Positions 7,309-15,605 of a stretch of DNA of 64,000 nucleotides are shown piece after piece. The notes beneath the pieces are model-generated. The model was not told the origin of the DNA. It saw only the letters and a program-made list of their open reading frames with translations, and searched no databases. Position numbers and translations under genes: made by a program. The stretch lies in NCBI RefSeq assembly GCF_023701945.1, contig NZ_JABAEF010000007.1, positions 124,001 through 188,000 on the forward strand, in the 5' to 3' direction. Source of the DNA: Rhizobium sp. CG5. Its GTDB lineage: Bacteria > Pseudomonadota > Alphaproteobacteria > Rhizobiales > Rhizobiaceae. Position 1 is the first letter of the stretch, and each line of letters begins with the position of its first letter.

Positions 7309-9591
7309 ATGGATAAAAAAGCAGAGTTCAAAACATACGAGATGCCGACCGGCGGTTGGGGATCCATCAAATCGGTTGTGAAACACGCCATCAAACAAGG
7401 CGCCGTCAAGACGACACCGGGGCTGATGACGGATCACAACAAGGTCGGCGGTTATGCCTGCACCAGTTGCGCCTGGGCCAAGCCCGGCAAACCGCATCTG
7501 GCGGAGTTTTGTGAAAACGGTGCGAAAGCCACGTTCTGGGATCTCACATCGAAGCGCACGACGCCGGATTTCTTTGCCAGACATACCGTCACCGAGCTTC
7601 TGACATGGGCAGACTACGACCTCGAAAACGAGGGCCGGCTGACCCATCCGGTGCGGTACGATCGGGCCAGCGATACATTTGTGGAAGTCGGCTGGGCCGA
7701 CGCTTTTGCCGACATAGGCTCGAAACTGAAAGGCTACGACCCGGAAAAGGTCGTGTTCTATGCGTCGGGGCGAGCCTCGCTCGAGACATCCTACATGTAC
7801 CAGTTGCTGGCGCGATTGTACGGCAACAACAACCTTCCCGACAGTTCCAACATGTGTCACGAGACGACTTCGGTGGCCTTGCCGCAAAGCATCGGCACGC
7901 CGGTCGGAACGATCCTGCTCGACGACTACAACCACACCGACTGTATTCTGTCCTTTGGCCAGAATGTCGGCACCAATGCCCCTCGGCTGCTGCACACCTT
8001 GCAGGAGGTGAGAGAGCGCGGCGCGCCGGTGGTGGTGTTCAATCCGCTCAAGGAGCGGGGATGGCAGGCCTTCGTCAATCCGCAGCGCCCTGGCCAGATG
8101 GCGACGAACAAGCCGACCGATATCGCCACGCAGTATTATCAGGTCAATGCCGGCGGCGACATCGCCGCCATCATGGGAATGGCCAAGTGTCTGTTTGACT
8201 GGGACGATGAGGCGATCGCAACCGGCGCTGCGCGCATTCTCGATGAGGCCTTCATCGCGGCCCATACGCACGGCTTCGAACAGTTCGAGGCGCATGTCCG
8301 CTCGACCGCCTGGCCTGATATCCTCAAGGCATCCGGCCTGACGTATGCGTCCATAGAAGCGGCGGCGAAAACCTACGCAAAGGCCCGCTCCGTCATCGCG
8401 ATCTACGGCATGGGCCTCACCCAGCATCGTTATGGGGTCAGCAACATTCAGATGCTGGTCAATCTCCTGCTCATGCGCGGCAATATCGGCCGGCCGGGTG
8501 CCGGCATTTGCCCGGTACGGGGGCATTCCAATGTGCAAGGGCAGCGCACGGTCGGCATATCCGAGAAGGCGGATCTCGTGCCACTCGATCGTCTGGCCGA
8601 GCAATATCATTTCGAGCCGCCGCGCAAGGATGGCCTGAATACCGTCGAAGCCTGCGAGGCAATCGTCAAAGGCGACGTGAAAGCCTTTATCAGCCTGGGC
8701 GGCAATTTTGTCCGCGCCATCCCCGAACGCACGCTGATGGAAGAAAAATGGCGCGGCCTCGACCTGTCGGTCCAGATTGCCACCAAGCTCAACCGCAGCC
8801 ACCTGATCACCGCCGCAACGACCTATATCCTGCCGACCCTGGTCAGGACCGAGATCGACGAACAATCGAGCGGGCCGCAGATCGTCACGATGGAGGATTC
8901 GACGACCTGCATCCATGCCTCGCGCGGCAAATATCAGCCCGCAAGTGCGGCTTTGCTGTCGGAGCCGCGCATCGTGGCGGAAATCGCAAAGCATACGCTG
9001 CCGCCAAACCCGACCGTGCCCTGGGATGAATGGGTGGCGGATTATGCAAAGGTCAGAGACGCCATCGAGGCGACGTTTCCGGAACAGTTTCGAGACTTCA
9101 ACGCACGGCTCGACACCCCCGGCGGTTTCCCGCGCCCGGTGCCGGCGCGTGATCGTGTCTGGAAAACCGAGACCGGGAAAGCAAATTTCAAACTGCCGAA
9201 ATCTCTCGACGCCAGCTTTTCGGTCAGCGATGATCGCGACCTATTGCGTCTGGTCACGCTGAGATCGAACGACCAGTTCAATACGACGGTGTATGGCTAC
9301 GATGACCGGCTGCGCGGCATTCACAAATCCCGCATGATCATCATGATGAATGCCGACGACCGCATCCGCCTGGGCTTGGCGAAAGACGGGCTTGCCCGCA
9401 TCACCACCGCAGTCGATGACGGTATCGAGCGGACTCTCACCGGCATGCAGGTGATCGACTATGATCTGCCGCCCGGCACCTGTGCTGCCTATTTCCCGGA
9501 ATGCAACTCGCTGATCCCGCTCTGGCAGCATGACGAGGACAGCAAAACGCCGGCCGCCAAATCCGTTCCGGTGCGGATCACCCCGGCATGA
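7309..9591 (+). CDS. FdhF/YdeP-family molybdopterin oxidoreductase
   Basis: A 760-residue cytoplasmic protein of the FdhF/YdeP branch of the DMSO-reductase superfamily. It starts with GGYACTSCAWAKPGKP, where the CxxC replaces the [4Fe-4S] pattern of true formate dehydrogenases, and contains SSNMCHET, GNIGRPGAG and GGNFVRAIPE motifs of the bis-MGD binding core. No signal peptide is seen. The ATG at 7309 has AAAGGAAAGG eight bases upstream; the frame is open further 5' but without a ribosome site. The physiological substrate of YdeP-like enzymes is not established. It diverges from the CtaG gene; no FdhD or iron-sulfur partner subunit is adjacent. Confidence 0.88.
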   Translation: MDKKAEFKTYEMPTGGWGSIKSVVKHAIKQGAVKTTPGLMTDHNKVGGYACTSCAWAKPGKPHLAEFCENGAKATFWDLTSKRTTPDFFARHTVTELLTWADYDLENEGRLTHPVRYDRASDTFVEVGWADAFADIGSKLKGYDPEKVVFYASGRASLETSYMYQLLARLYGNNNLPDSSNMCHETTSVALPQSIGTPVGTILLDDYNHTDCILSFGQNVGTNAPRLLHTLQEVRERGAPVVVFNPLKERGWQAFVNPQRPGQMATNKPTDIATQYYQVNAGGDIAAIMGMAKCLFDWDDEAIATGAARILDEAFIAAHTHGFEQFEAHVRSTAWPDILKASGLTYASIEAAAKTYAKARSVIAIYGMGLTQHRYGVSNIQMLVNLLLMRGNIGRPGAGICPVRGHSNVQGQRTVGISEKADLVPLDRLAEQYHFEPPRKDGLNTVEACEAIVKGDVKAFISLGGNFVRAIPERTLMEEKWRGLDLSVQIATKLNRSHLITAATTYILPTLVRTEIDEQSSGPQIVTMEDSTTCIHASRGKYQPASAALLSEPRIVAEIAKHTLPPNPTVPWDEWVADYAKVRDAIEATFPEQFRDFNARLDTPGGFPRPVPARDRVWKTETGKANFKLPKSLDASFSVSDDRDLLRLVTLRSNDQFNTTVYGYDDRLRGIHKSRMIIMMNADDRIRLGLAKDGLARITTAVDDGIERTLTGMQVIDYDLPPGTCAAYFPECNSLIPLWQHDEDSKTPAAKSVPVRITPA

Positions 9592-9677
9592 GTTGGTTGC
9601 ACGACCCGCGCAAGGACGGAGACGATCTCTCCAACCAGCGGCGCCTCATTGCCGGGTTAATAACAATTGGTAATTAA
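9588..9677 (+). CDS. Possible 29-residue peptide overlapping the oxidoreductase stop
   Basis: An ATG overlaps the stop of the molybdopterin oxidoreductase gene (ATGA arrangement) and opens a frame of 29 codons beginning MSWLHDPRKDGDD. The overlap would allow coupled translation. It resembles no family I know; it could be a remnant of a longer gene or chance. The end of the frame lies inside an inverted repeat. Confidence 0.25.
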   Translation: MSWLHDPRKDGDDLSNQRRLIAGLITIGN

Positions 9678-9679
9678 CC
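9655..9679. repeat. Inverted repeat GGTTAAT-N11-ATTAACC
   Basis: Two perfect 7-base arms separated by 11 AT-rich bases, in the 175-base gap before the amidase gene. There is no T run after it, so it is more likely an operator or part of a promoter region than a Rho-independent terminator. It is unusually AT-rich compared with its surroundings. Confidence 0.45.
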
Positions 9680-9766
9680 GCGCGCTTCAAGGAATTAGGG
9701 CGGGCTGGAGCTTCCTGTTAGCTTGCATGTGAAGGTCGCAGGGACCGGACACACGGGCTGAATGCA

Positions 9767-11104
9767 ATGATGGAAGACTCTCCTCAGTCGATAGGCGACA
9801 TACAGCGGCGCTTTGCCGCCGGCCTGTCCACGGTGAGTTTCATCGAAGGGTGTTTCGAGCGGATCGAGCGCAACAACGATCAGATCAAGGCGATGATATT
9901 CGTCGCCCGGGAGCAAGCGCTTGAGGATGCCGGGCGGTTGGACGCGGAGCTTCGCTCCGGCCGGCGCCGCGGCCCGCTGCATGGTATCCCGATCGCGGTC
10001 AAGGATGTCATCGACGTCAAGGGGTGGCCGACGACGTCGGGCTCGCAGCTGTTCAGGGGCCATGTCGCCGAAGAGGATGCGGCTTGCATCCGCAATCTGC
10101 GCGCCGCCGGTGCCGTGATCGTCGGCAAGACGAATCTGCATGAATTGACGGCCGGCAACCATGAAAATCCCTGGTTTGGCAAGGTGGTCAGCCCGTTGGA
10201 TCCGACGCGCGGCACCGGCGGCACGAGCAGCGGTTCGGCGGCGGCCGTCGCTGCCGGTTATTGTGTCGCCGCCATCGGAACGGATACCGGCGGGTCGAAC
10301 CGCTCCACGGCGGCTGCCACCGGGCTTTTTGGCTTCAAGCCGACGAATGGCCGCGGCGATCCCTCGGGTGTTCGCCCAACGGCCCCGAGTCTAGACACGA
10401 TCGGCCCGATCGCAAATAGCGTTGAGGACGCCCGCCTGGTGCATTTCGCCATGCAGGGCGCAGAGGCTCCGGAGCCGCTGGCGGTCGCCCTTTCAGGCCT
10501 TCGGATCGGCCTTTGTCCCGATCTGCATGCCGCGGCTGTCGACCCCGTCGTGGCGGATGCCCAGGCGCTATGGCTCGCCCGATTGCAGGCGGCTGGTGTT
10601 CAGGTGCGGACGCTTGAATTTCCGCTGGCCGGCAAGGTCATGGAGGCGGGACTTGTGATCCTGCAATATGAATTTGCCGCGCAGTATGGCGCGCTTGTCG
10701 AGAGCGCCCCGCAGGATGTCGGGGCGGCCGTCAGCGGTTTCATCGCGGCGGGCAGGGCAATGGATGCGACGGACTATCAGGCAGCGGTGGCGTTTCGCAG
10801 CCACGCCCAAGCGATCTTCCTGGACCTCATGTCGGCCGTCGATCTTCTCGCTGCACCCGTGGCACCCGGACTGGCGCCGCGCCTGACCGACGAAATGACG
10901 GCGGTCGGTCCGGATTTCGTACCTTACGGCCTGGCGGGCGGCACCTTCCGCCGCTGGGCAAATTTTCTCGGCCTTCCGACGCTCGCCATGCCCCTTCCAA
11001 CGCAGGGCGGGTTGCCGGCATCCCTTCAAATCTCGACGCGACCTGATACCGAAGCGACGCTGTTTTCCATATGCGAAGCGCTTCGCCCGGTGGAGGCGCG
11101 CTGA
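9767..11104 (+). CDS. Amidase (amidase-signature family)
   Basis: A 445-residue amidase-signature enzyme. The Ser-cisSer-Lys triad is visible: K79 in AVKDVID, S154 in the GGTSSGSAAA loop, and the nucleophile S178 in GTDTGGSNRS (most members have I, not N, after GGS). It should hydrolyse a carboxamide to acid and ammonia in the cytoplasm; the substrate is unknown. It is the first gene of a likely operon with the amino-acid-type ABC importer that follows 46 bases downstream, suggesting that the imported compound or a derivative carries an amide bond. Two tandem ATGs (9767, 9770) are possible starts. Confidence 0.88.
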   Translation: MMEDSPQSIGDIQRRFAAGLSTVSFIEGCFERIERNNDQIKAMIFVAREQALEDAGRLDAELRSGRRRGPLHGIPIAVKDVIDVKGWPTTSGSQLFRGHVAEEDAACIRNLRAAGAVIVGKTNLHELTAGNHENPWFGKVVSPLDPTRGTGGTSSGSAAAVAAGYCVAAIGTDTGGSNRSTAAATGLFGFKPTNGRGDPSGVRPTAPSLDTIGPIANSVEDARLVHFAMQGAEAPEPLAVALSGLRIGLCPDLHAAAVDPVVADAQALWLARLQAAGVQVRTLEFPLAGKVMEAGLVILQYEFAAQYGALVESAPQDVGAAVSGFIAAGRAMDATDYQAAVAFRSHAQAIFLDLMSAVDLLAAPVAPGLAPRLTDEMTAVGPDFVPYGLAGGTFRRWANFLGLPTLAMPLPTQGGLPASLQISTRPDTEATLFSICEALRPVEAR

Positions 11105-11150
11105 GAGGAGAATCCAAGACGTCTACAGAAACCAACAAGGGGAATGAAAA

Positions 11151-11936
11151 ATGAAGAGATTAATTGTTGCATTGTCTATTCTCGTGGCGCCGTTGGGCGC
11201 AGTGAACTCGTCTATGGCGGCAGACGAAGTGTTGCGCTTCGGCGTCGCCGCCGAGCCCTACGCACCCTTCTCCGTCAAGGATGCGAGCGGCAAATGGCAG
11301 GGTTGGGAAATCGATCTCATGGATGCCGTCTGCGCGGAAATGAAGGCGAAGTGCGAGATCGTCGATATCGCCTGGGATGGCATCATCCCGGCTCTGCTCG
11401 AAAAGAAGTTCGACGTGATCTGGAGCTCGATGTCGATCACCGACAAGCGTAAGGAAGTGATCGATTTCACCGACAAATATTACTATTCGGCGAACGTGCT
11501 CGTCGGTGCCAAGGCTGATACGAGAGAATTCGACGTTACCAAGCCTGATACGTTCAAGGGCGTCGCTGTCGCCGCGCAGAGCGCCAGCCTGCAGGCAACC
11601 TACATGCAGGAAAAGTTCGGCGGCGTGGCCGATCTCAAGCTCTATCCGACACTGGACGACGAGATCGCAGACTTGCAGGCAGGACGTGTCGATCTCATGG
11701 CGGCCTCGGCCATCCAGATCTCTGATTTCCTGAAAAAGCCCGAAGGGCAGAGCTACGAGATCAAGGTCGAGATGCCGCATGAAAAGATGTTCGGCTACGG
11801 CGACGGCGGCGGTGTTCGCCAGGAAGACACGGTTCTGCGGGATCGGCTCAATGCAGCCATCAAGGCGGTGCGCGCCAGCGGTGAATACGACACGATCACC
11901 AAGCGCTACTTCGACTTCGATATCTACGGCGATTGA
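11151..11936 (+). CDS. Polar amino-acid ABC transporter substrate-binding protein
   Basis: A 261-residue periplasmic binding protein of family SBP_bac_3, with a signal peptide ending near SSMA|ADE (about residue 23) followed by LRFGVAAEPYAPFS and WQGWEIDLMDAVC, both typical of the HisJ/OccT-like group. It delivers an amino acid or opine-type ligand to the HisQ/HisM-like permeases encoded 78 bases downstream. A perfect 12-base-pair hairpin between the two genes probably protects this message end and keeps binding-protein levels above those of the permeases. Confidence 0.92.
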   Translation: MKRLIVALSILVAPLGAVNSSMAADEVLRFGVAAEPYAPFSVKDASGKWQGWEIDLMDAVCAEMKAKCEIVDIAWDGIIPALLEKKFDVIWSSMSITDKRKEVIDFTDKYYYSANVLVGAKADTREFDVTKPDTFKGVAVAAQSASLQATYMQEKFGGVADLKLYPTLDDEIADLQAGRVDLMAASAIQISDFLKKPEGQSYEIKVEMPHEKMFGYGDGGGVRQEDTVLRDRLNAAIKAVRASGEYDTITKRYFDFDIYGD

Positions 11937-11959
11937 TCTCTGACTGACTTCAAAGTCGA

Positions 11960-11986
11960 TGCCGGCTGTCCACTGGACAGCCGGCA
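11960..11986 (+). other. Perfect 12-bp hairpin between binding-protein and permease genes
   Basis: TGCCGGCTGTCC, a 3-base loop ACT, then GGACAGCCGGCA. It lies 24 bases after the binding-protein stop and 28 before the permease start. No T run follows, so it looks like an intra-operon processing, stabilising or attenuation element of the kind known between periplasmic binding protein and permease genes. Confidence 0.75.
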
Positions 11987-12014
11987 CAATCCTTGTCGAA
12001 CTGGAACATGCCGC

Positions 12015-12737
12015 ATGGACTCGACACTGTCTTGGCTAACTCTACTGAGTTTTGGTGACCAGGGCTGGAGCGATGAATTGGTTCGGGGTGCGTGCCTCAG
12101 CCTTGGTATCTCAATTAGCGCCTACCTCATCGGTCTGATGCTGGGCCTGATCGGAGCGCTGGCCAAACTGTCGAACAGCCGCGTTGCCAGGGGCCTGGCC
12201 TCCGGATACACCACGATCATCCGTTCCATCCCGGACATCCTGATCATTTTTCTGGTCTATTACTCGGCAACCGATGCTCTGAGATCCCTTCTGGGGATGA
12301 CCGGACTTCTGGCCGATTTCCAGCTCAACGGCTTCGTGGCGGCGGCGATTTCCCTGGGGATCGTTCAGGGCGGCTATAGCACCGAAGTGCTGCGCGGCGC
12401 GATCGTTGCGGTCGCTGCCGGGCAGACGGAAGCCGCCTATGCCGTCGGCTTGACCCGCCGGCAGACCTTTCTCCTGGTCATCCTGCCGCAGATGGTCCCG
12501 CTGGCCTTGCCGGGACTGGGCAATCTCTGGCTGGTCGTGCTCAAGGAGAGTTCGCTCGTCAGCCTTATCGGCTTCACCGAACTCGTGCTGGCCGGCAAGA
12601 TGGCGGCCGGTGCGACGCGCCACTACTTCCTGTTCTATTCGGCCGTGGCCGTCGTGTTTCTGGTGATGTCGGCCGTCTCGACCGCCTTGCTGCACGTCTG
12701 CGAAGTGAAATCTTATCGTGTCTGGAGGCCAGCGTAG
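12015..12737 (+). CDS. Amino-acid ABC transporter permease (HisQ type)
   Basis: A 240-residue inner-membrane protein with about five helices and the BPD_transp_1 cytoplasmic EAA loop (EAAYAVGLTRRQTF then PQMVPLALPG, about residues 140-170) that docks onto the ATPase. It forms a heterodimer with the permease encoded immediately downstream. The local operon has no ATPase gene; the best candidate partner is the GlnQ/HisP-like ATPase at 18468-19238. Resembles OccQ/NocQ of opine importers in layout, but the ligand is unknown. Confidence 0.9.
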   Translation: MDSTLSWLTLLSFGDQGWSDELVRGACLSLGISISAYLIGLMLGLIGALAKLSNSRVARGLASGYTTIIRSIPDILIIFLVYYSATDALRSLLGMTGLLADFQLNGFVAAAISLGIVQGGYSTEVLRGAIVAVAAGQTEAAYAVGLTRRQTFLLVILPQMVPLALPGLGNLWLVVLKESSLVSLIGFTELVLAGKMAAGATRHYFLFYSAVAVVFLVMSAVSTALLHVCEVKSYRVWRPA

Positions 12738-12738
12738 C

Positions 12739-13425
12739 ATGACGGAATTCGGCACCTATCTGGTCACTCAGCTGCTGACCGGGTTTCAATCGACGATTCT
12801 GCTGTTCGTCGGCTGTGCGCTGGTTGGAAATATGCTGGCCATCCCGGTCGCGCTTGCGAGGCTTTCCTCGTCGCGCTGGCTGCGATATCCCGCCATCGCA
12901 TTTGTGCTCGCCTTCAGGGGAACGCCTCTGCTCGTCCAGCTCTATCTCGTTTATTTCGGGGTAGGGCAGATCCTGGCCGGCATCCCGGCGATCCGCTACA
13001 GTCCGTTTTGGCCTTTGTTTAAAAGCGCCTACAGCTATGCCTTCTTCACGCTCTCGCTCAACACGGCGGCCTATTGCAGCGAGATCTGGCGGGGAGCCTT
13101 GCAAGGGGTTCCCAGTGGCCAGAGGGAAGCAGGCAGGTCGCTGGGGCTATCGAAAGGGCAGATCCTGCGCCTGCTCCTGCTGCCGCAAGCCTTCCGACTG
13201 GCGCTGCCGGCGATCGGCGGCCAGAACATACTGCTGCTGAAAGGCACCGCCCTGACCGCCACCATCACGCTTTTCGAACTGATGGGTGCTGCCAATCTCG
13301 TGCGGGCGCAGACCTTCCGCATCTATGAACCGCTTCTGGCAGCCGCCTTTGCCTATTTTATGCTGGCAATCGTCATTACATCCGGATTTAGGTTTGTGGA
13401 AAAGCGGTTGCCCGCCTATTCCTGA
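12739..13425 (+). CDS. Amino-acid ABC transporter permease (HisM type)
   Basis: A 228-residue permease, partner of the preceding HisQ-type gene, with the EAA loop EAGRSLGLSKGQ and PQAFRLALPAIGGQ near residues 130-155. The ATG at 12739 follows the upstream stop by one base and has GGAGG ten bases before it; an in-frame GTG at 12718 inside the upstream gene is less likely. The N-terminal half shows the conserved FRGTPLLVQLYLVYFG motif of this permease family. Confidence 0.9.
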   Translation: MTEFGTYLVTQLLTGFQSTILLFVGCALVGNMLAIPVALARLSSSRWLRYPAIAFVLAFRGTPLLVQLYLVYFGVGQILAGIPAIRYSPFWPLFKSAYSYAFFTLSLNTAAYCSEIWRGALQGVPSGQREAGRSLGLSKGQILRLLLLPQAFRLALPAIGGQNILLLKGTALTATITLFELMGAANLVRAQTFRIYEPLLAAAFAYFMLAIVITSGFRFVEKRLPAYS

Positions 13426-13467
13426 ACGGGCGATATTGGGCGCTTCATAACCCATCTGGAGATCGAA

Positions 13468-14418
13468 TTGCTGACCAATGATGGTGAATTTACGCCGCGG
13501 GAGATCGAGGTCTTTGCCGCAGTCATGTCGCATGGCACGACGACCAAGGCGGCCGATGCGCTCAATATCACGCAACCGGCCGTCAGCAAGATTCTGCTTC
13601 AGTTGACGACAAAGGCCGGCTTTCCGCTGTTTCGCAACCATCGCCAGCGTCTCATCCCCACGCCTGAGGCGCACATGCTTCACGCCGAGATCCGGCGTGT
13701 CTATGACACCGTGCGCGGCATTTCGCGGGTGGCGCGCGAGATCAAGGAGCTGCGCAGCGGCCGGCTCAATATTTCGGCGCTGCCTGCCTTCGGCCTGACA
13801 TTGCTGCCGTCGATCATCGCCAGCTTCACAAAGGAATATCCGGATGTGGCCGTGACGGTCGATATCCGCAGTTCCTCCACCATCATTCAGCGGGCCAGTC
13901 GCAACCAGCTCGATATTGGCGTGGCGGCCGAAGTGAATGATGAAACCCCGTCCGTCGTGCGGCGGGCCCTGGTGGCCACGCCGCCGGTCTGCATCATGCC
14001 CAAGGGCCATCCGTTGAGCCGGCTCTCGGTCGTTCAGGCCGATGACCTGGAAGGCCTGAACTTCGTTTCCTTAGGTGTGGGTGACCCAATGCGGAGGCAA
14101 CTGGATGCCCTGTGCGAAGAGCGTGGGGTCAACCGGGCACTGAAAGTCGAGGCGGCGCTATCGAACACCTGCGTGAACCTGGTGGCCAATGGTGTGGGGG
14201 TTGCGGTCATCGACAGGCTATCGGCATGGATGGCAAAGGATCTTCCCATCGAGATCCGCGACTTCCAGCCCCATCTCGACATCAACCTGAGTGTCTACAG
14301 GCCATGGGGCACGATCGCCTCTTCGGTCGCCGATACCTTTGTCGAACATCTCATCCAGTCGACCCGGGACTACATGAACGGTGTCGATCGCGGCGTCCGG
14401 GCACTCTCGGAGTTCTGA
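13468..14418 (+). CDS. LysR-family transcriptional regulator
   Basis: A 316-residue LysR regulator: winged helix-turn-helix at residues about 8-67 (TTKAADALNITQPAVSK) and a periplasmic-binding-like effector domain after about residue 95. The start is a TTG at 13468 with GGAG nine bases upstream. It follows the permease genes on the same strand and is convergent with the aminotransferase. OccR/NocR-type LysR proteins sit in the same place in opine operons, so it probably controls this importer and the enzymes on either side of 16626-16917. A strong hairpin spans its stop codon. Confidence 0.9.
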   Translation: MLTNDGEFTPREIEVFAAVMSHGTTTKAADALNITQPAVSKILLQLTTKAGFPLFRNHRQRLIPTPEAHMLHAEIRRVYDTVRGISRVAREIKELRSGRLNISALPAFGLTLLPSIIASFTKEYPDVAVTVDIRSSSTIIQRASRNQLDIGVAAEVNDETPSVVRRALVATPPVCIMPKGHPLSRLSVVQADDLEGLNFVSLGVGDPMRRQLDALCEERGVNRALKVEAALSNTCVNLVANGVGVAVIDRLSAWMAKDLPIEIRDFQPHLDINLSVYRPWGTIASSVADTFVEHLIQSTRDYMNGVDRGVRALSEF

Positions 14419-14431
14419 GTGCCCCGGACGC
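14393..14431. terminator. Hairpin between convergent lysR and aminotransferase genes
   Basis: GCGTCCGGGCACTC, a 10-base loop, then GAGTGCCCCGGACGC: 14 pairs with one bulged C. It spans the lysR stop codon and sits in front of the convergent aminotransferase stop, where a bidirectional terminator is expected. No clear T run on either side, so termination efficiency is uncertain. Confidence 0.55.
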
Positions 14432-14446
14432 GGTTCGATCGGAGGT

Positions 14447-15595
14447 CTAGCGGGTCAGCGTGTCGATGATCTCGAACAGGGTCCGGATATCGCCTTCATC
14501 GTTGTAGACATGCGGCGTGATGCGCATCTTGCTGCCGCGGATAGTGACGAAGGCCTTCTGTTCCCTAAGGCGTCTTGCCAGGTCGTCGCGGTAGCGCTCC
14601 CCGAGATCGACCACCGAGATATGGCCTGCGCGCAAGGCCTCGATCGGACCGGAATAGCCTCGCTGTTCCGCCTCCTGCCAGATCAGGCGGTTGAGCCACA
14701 GGAGCCGTTCATGAACGGCTTTGCTACCCCATTGCTGCAAGAGTTGCATCGAGTCGATCGCGATCGGCAGGACGGCAAAATCGGAGCGCTCTCCCATGTC
14801 GAAGCGGCGGGCGCCGGGCTGGTAGTCCAGCATGGTTTCCAGGTAGAAATCCGAGCGTTCTCCACCGGCACGGTTCCAGGAGTGGAATTCGAGAGGCCGT
14901 CCCGTCTTCTGCCAATCCTGGTTGGCGTAGAGAAACGCCAGGCGATACGGTCCGAGCAGGAATTTATAGGTCGCAAAGGTCAGGAAATCGGGCCGCACGC
15001 GGGTCACGTCGAAGGGCACGGCCCCGACCCATTGCGTGCCATCCATCACAAGGCTGGCGCCGGCGGCGCGGCTCGCTTCGGCGACCGCTTCGATATCGAC
15101 ATGGGTGCCCTCGAACCAGTGAACGATCGTTCCGGCGACCACCGAGACCGGAGCTTGCGAATTCCGGATTGCGGCAACCAGGCAATCCGACCAGGTTTCA
15201 TCCGGCGACCGGGGAACGGTGACGACGCGGGCGCCCTTTTGTTTGGCGACCTCATACCAGGCGTACCGATGGGAGGTGTGCTCGTTCTCCATCATCAGGA
15301 TCACGGATCCGGCCGTCAGCGGCACGTTGCCGGCCGCCAGCGCGATGCCGTAACTGGTCGCCGGAACGATCGCAATGTCGTCCGTCTGCGCGCCGATGAA
15401 GGAGGCTGCCAGGGCGCGGGCCTTCTCGACGTCGTCATAATAGGAATTGATCGTCATTTCCCAGGGAGCCGCCTTGACCTGCACGCCTTTGATACCGGCC
15501 TCCACGGCGCTCTTGGGGATCGGCGACATATAGGCCACATCGAGGTAGGTGACGTCGTCGGGAATGGAAAACAGATGCTTCTGGCAAGTCAGCAT
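14447..15595 (-). CDS. Class V aminotransferase-family PLP enzyme
   Basis: A 382-residue PLP enzyme of aminotransferase class V. K211 in ATYKFLLGPY is the expected PLP lysine, with D185 in MDGTQWVG contacting the pyridine ring and an N-terminal NEHTSHRYAWYEV stretch. It could transaminate, lyse or racemise an amino-acid product of the neighbouring enzymes. I use the ATG at 15595; the longer TTG start at 15634 would overlap the upstream gene. It is encoded ten bases after the ornithine-cyclodeaminase-like gene, so the two are very likely one transcript from the 16626-16917 promoter region. Confidence 0.85.
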   Translation of the reverse strand: MLTCQKHLFSIPDDVTYLDVAYMSPIPKSAVEAGIKGVQVKAAPWEMTINSYYDDVEKARALAASFIGAQTDDIAIVPATSYGIALAAGNVPLTAGSVILMMENEHTSHRYAWYEVAKQKGARVVTVPRSPDETWSDCLVAAIRNSQAPVSVVAGTIVHWFEGTHVDIEAVAEASRAAGASLVMDGTQWVGAVPFDVTRVRPDFLTFATYKFLLGPYRLAFLYANQDWQKTGRPLEFHSWNRAGGERSDFYLETMLDYQPGARRFDMGERSDFAVLPIAIDSMQLLQQWGSKAVHERLLWLNRLIWQEAEQRGYSGPIEALRAGHISVVDLGERYRDDLARRLREQKAFVTIRGSKMRITPHVYNDEGDIRTLFEIIDTLTR

Positions 15596-15605
15596 GGGAA
15601 AATCC

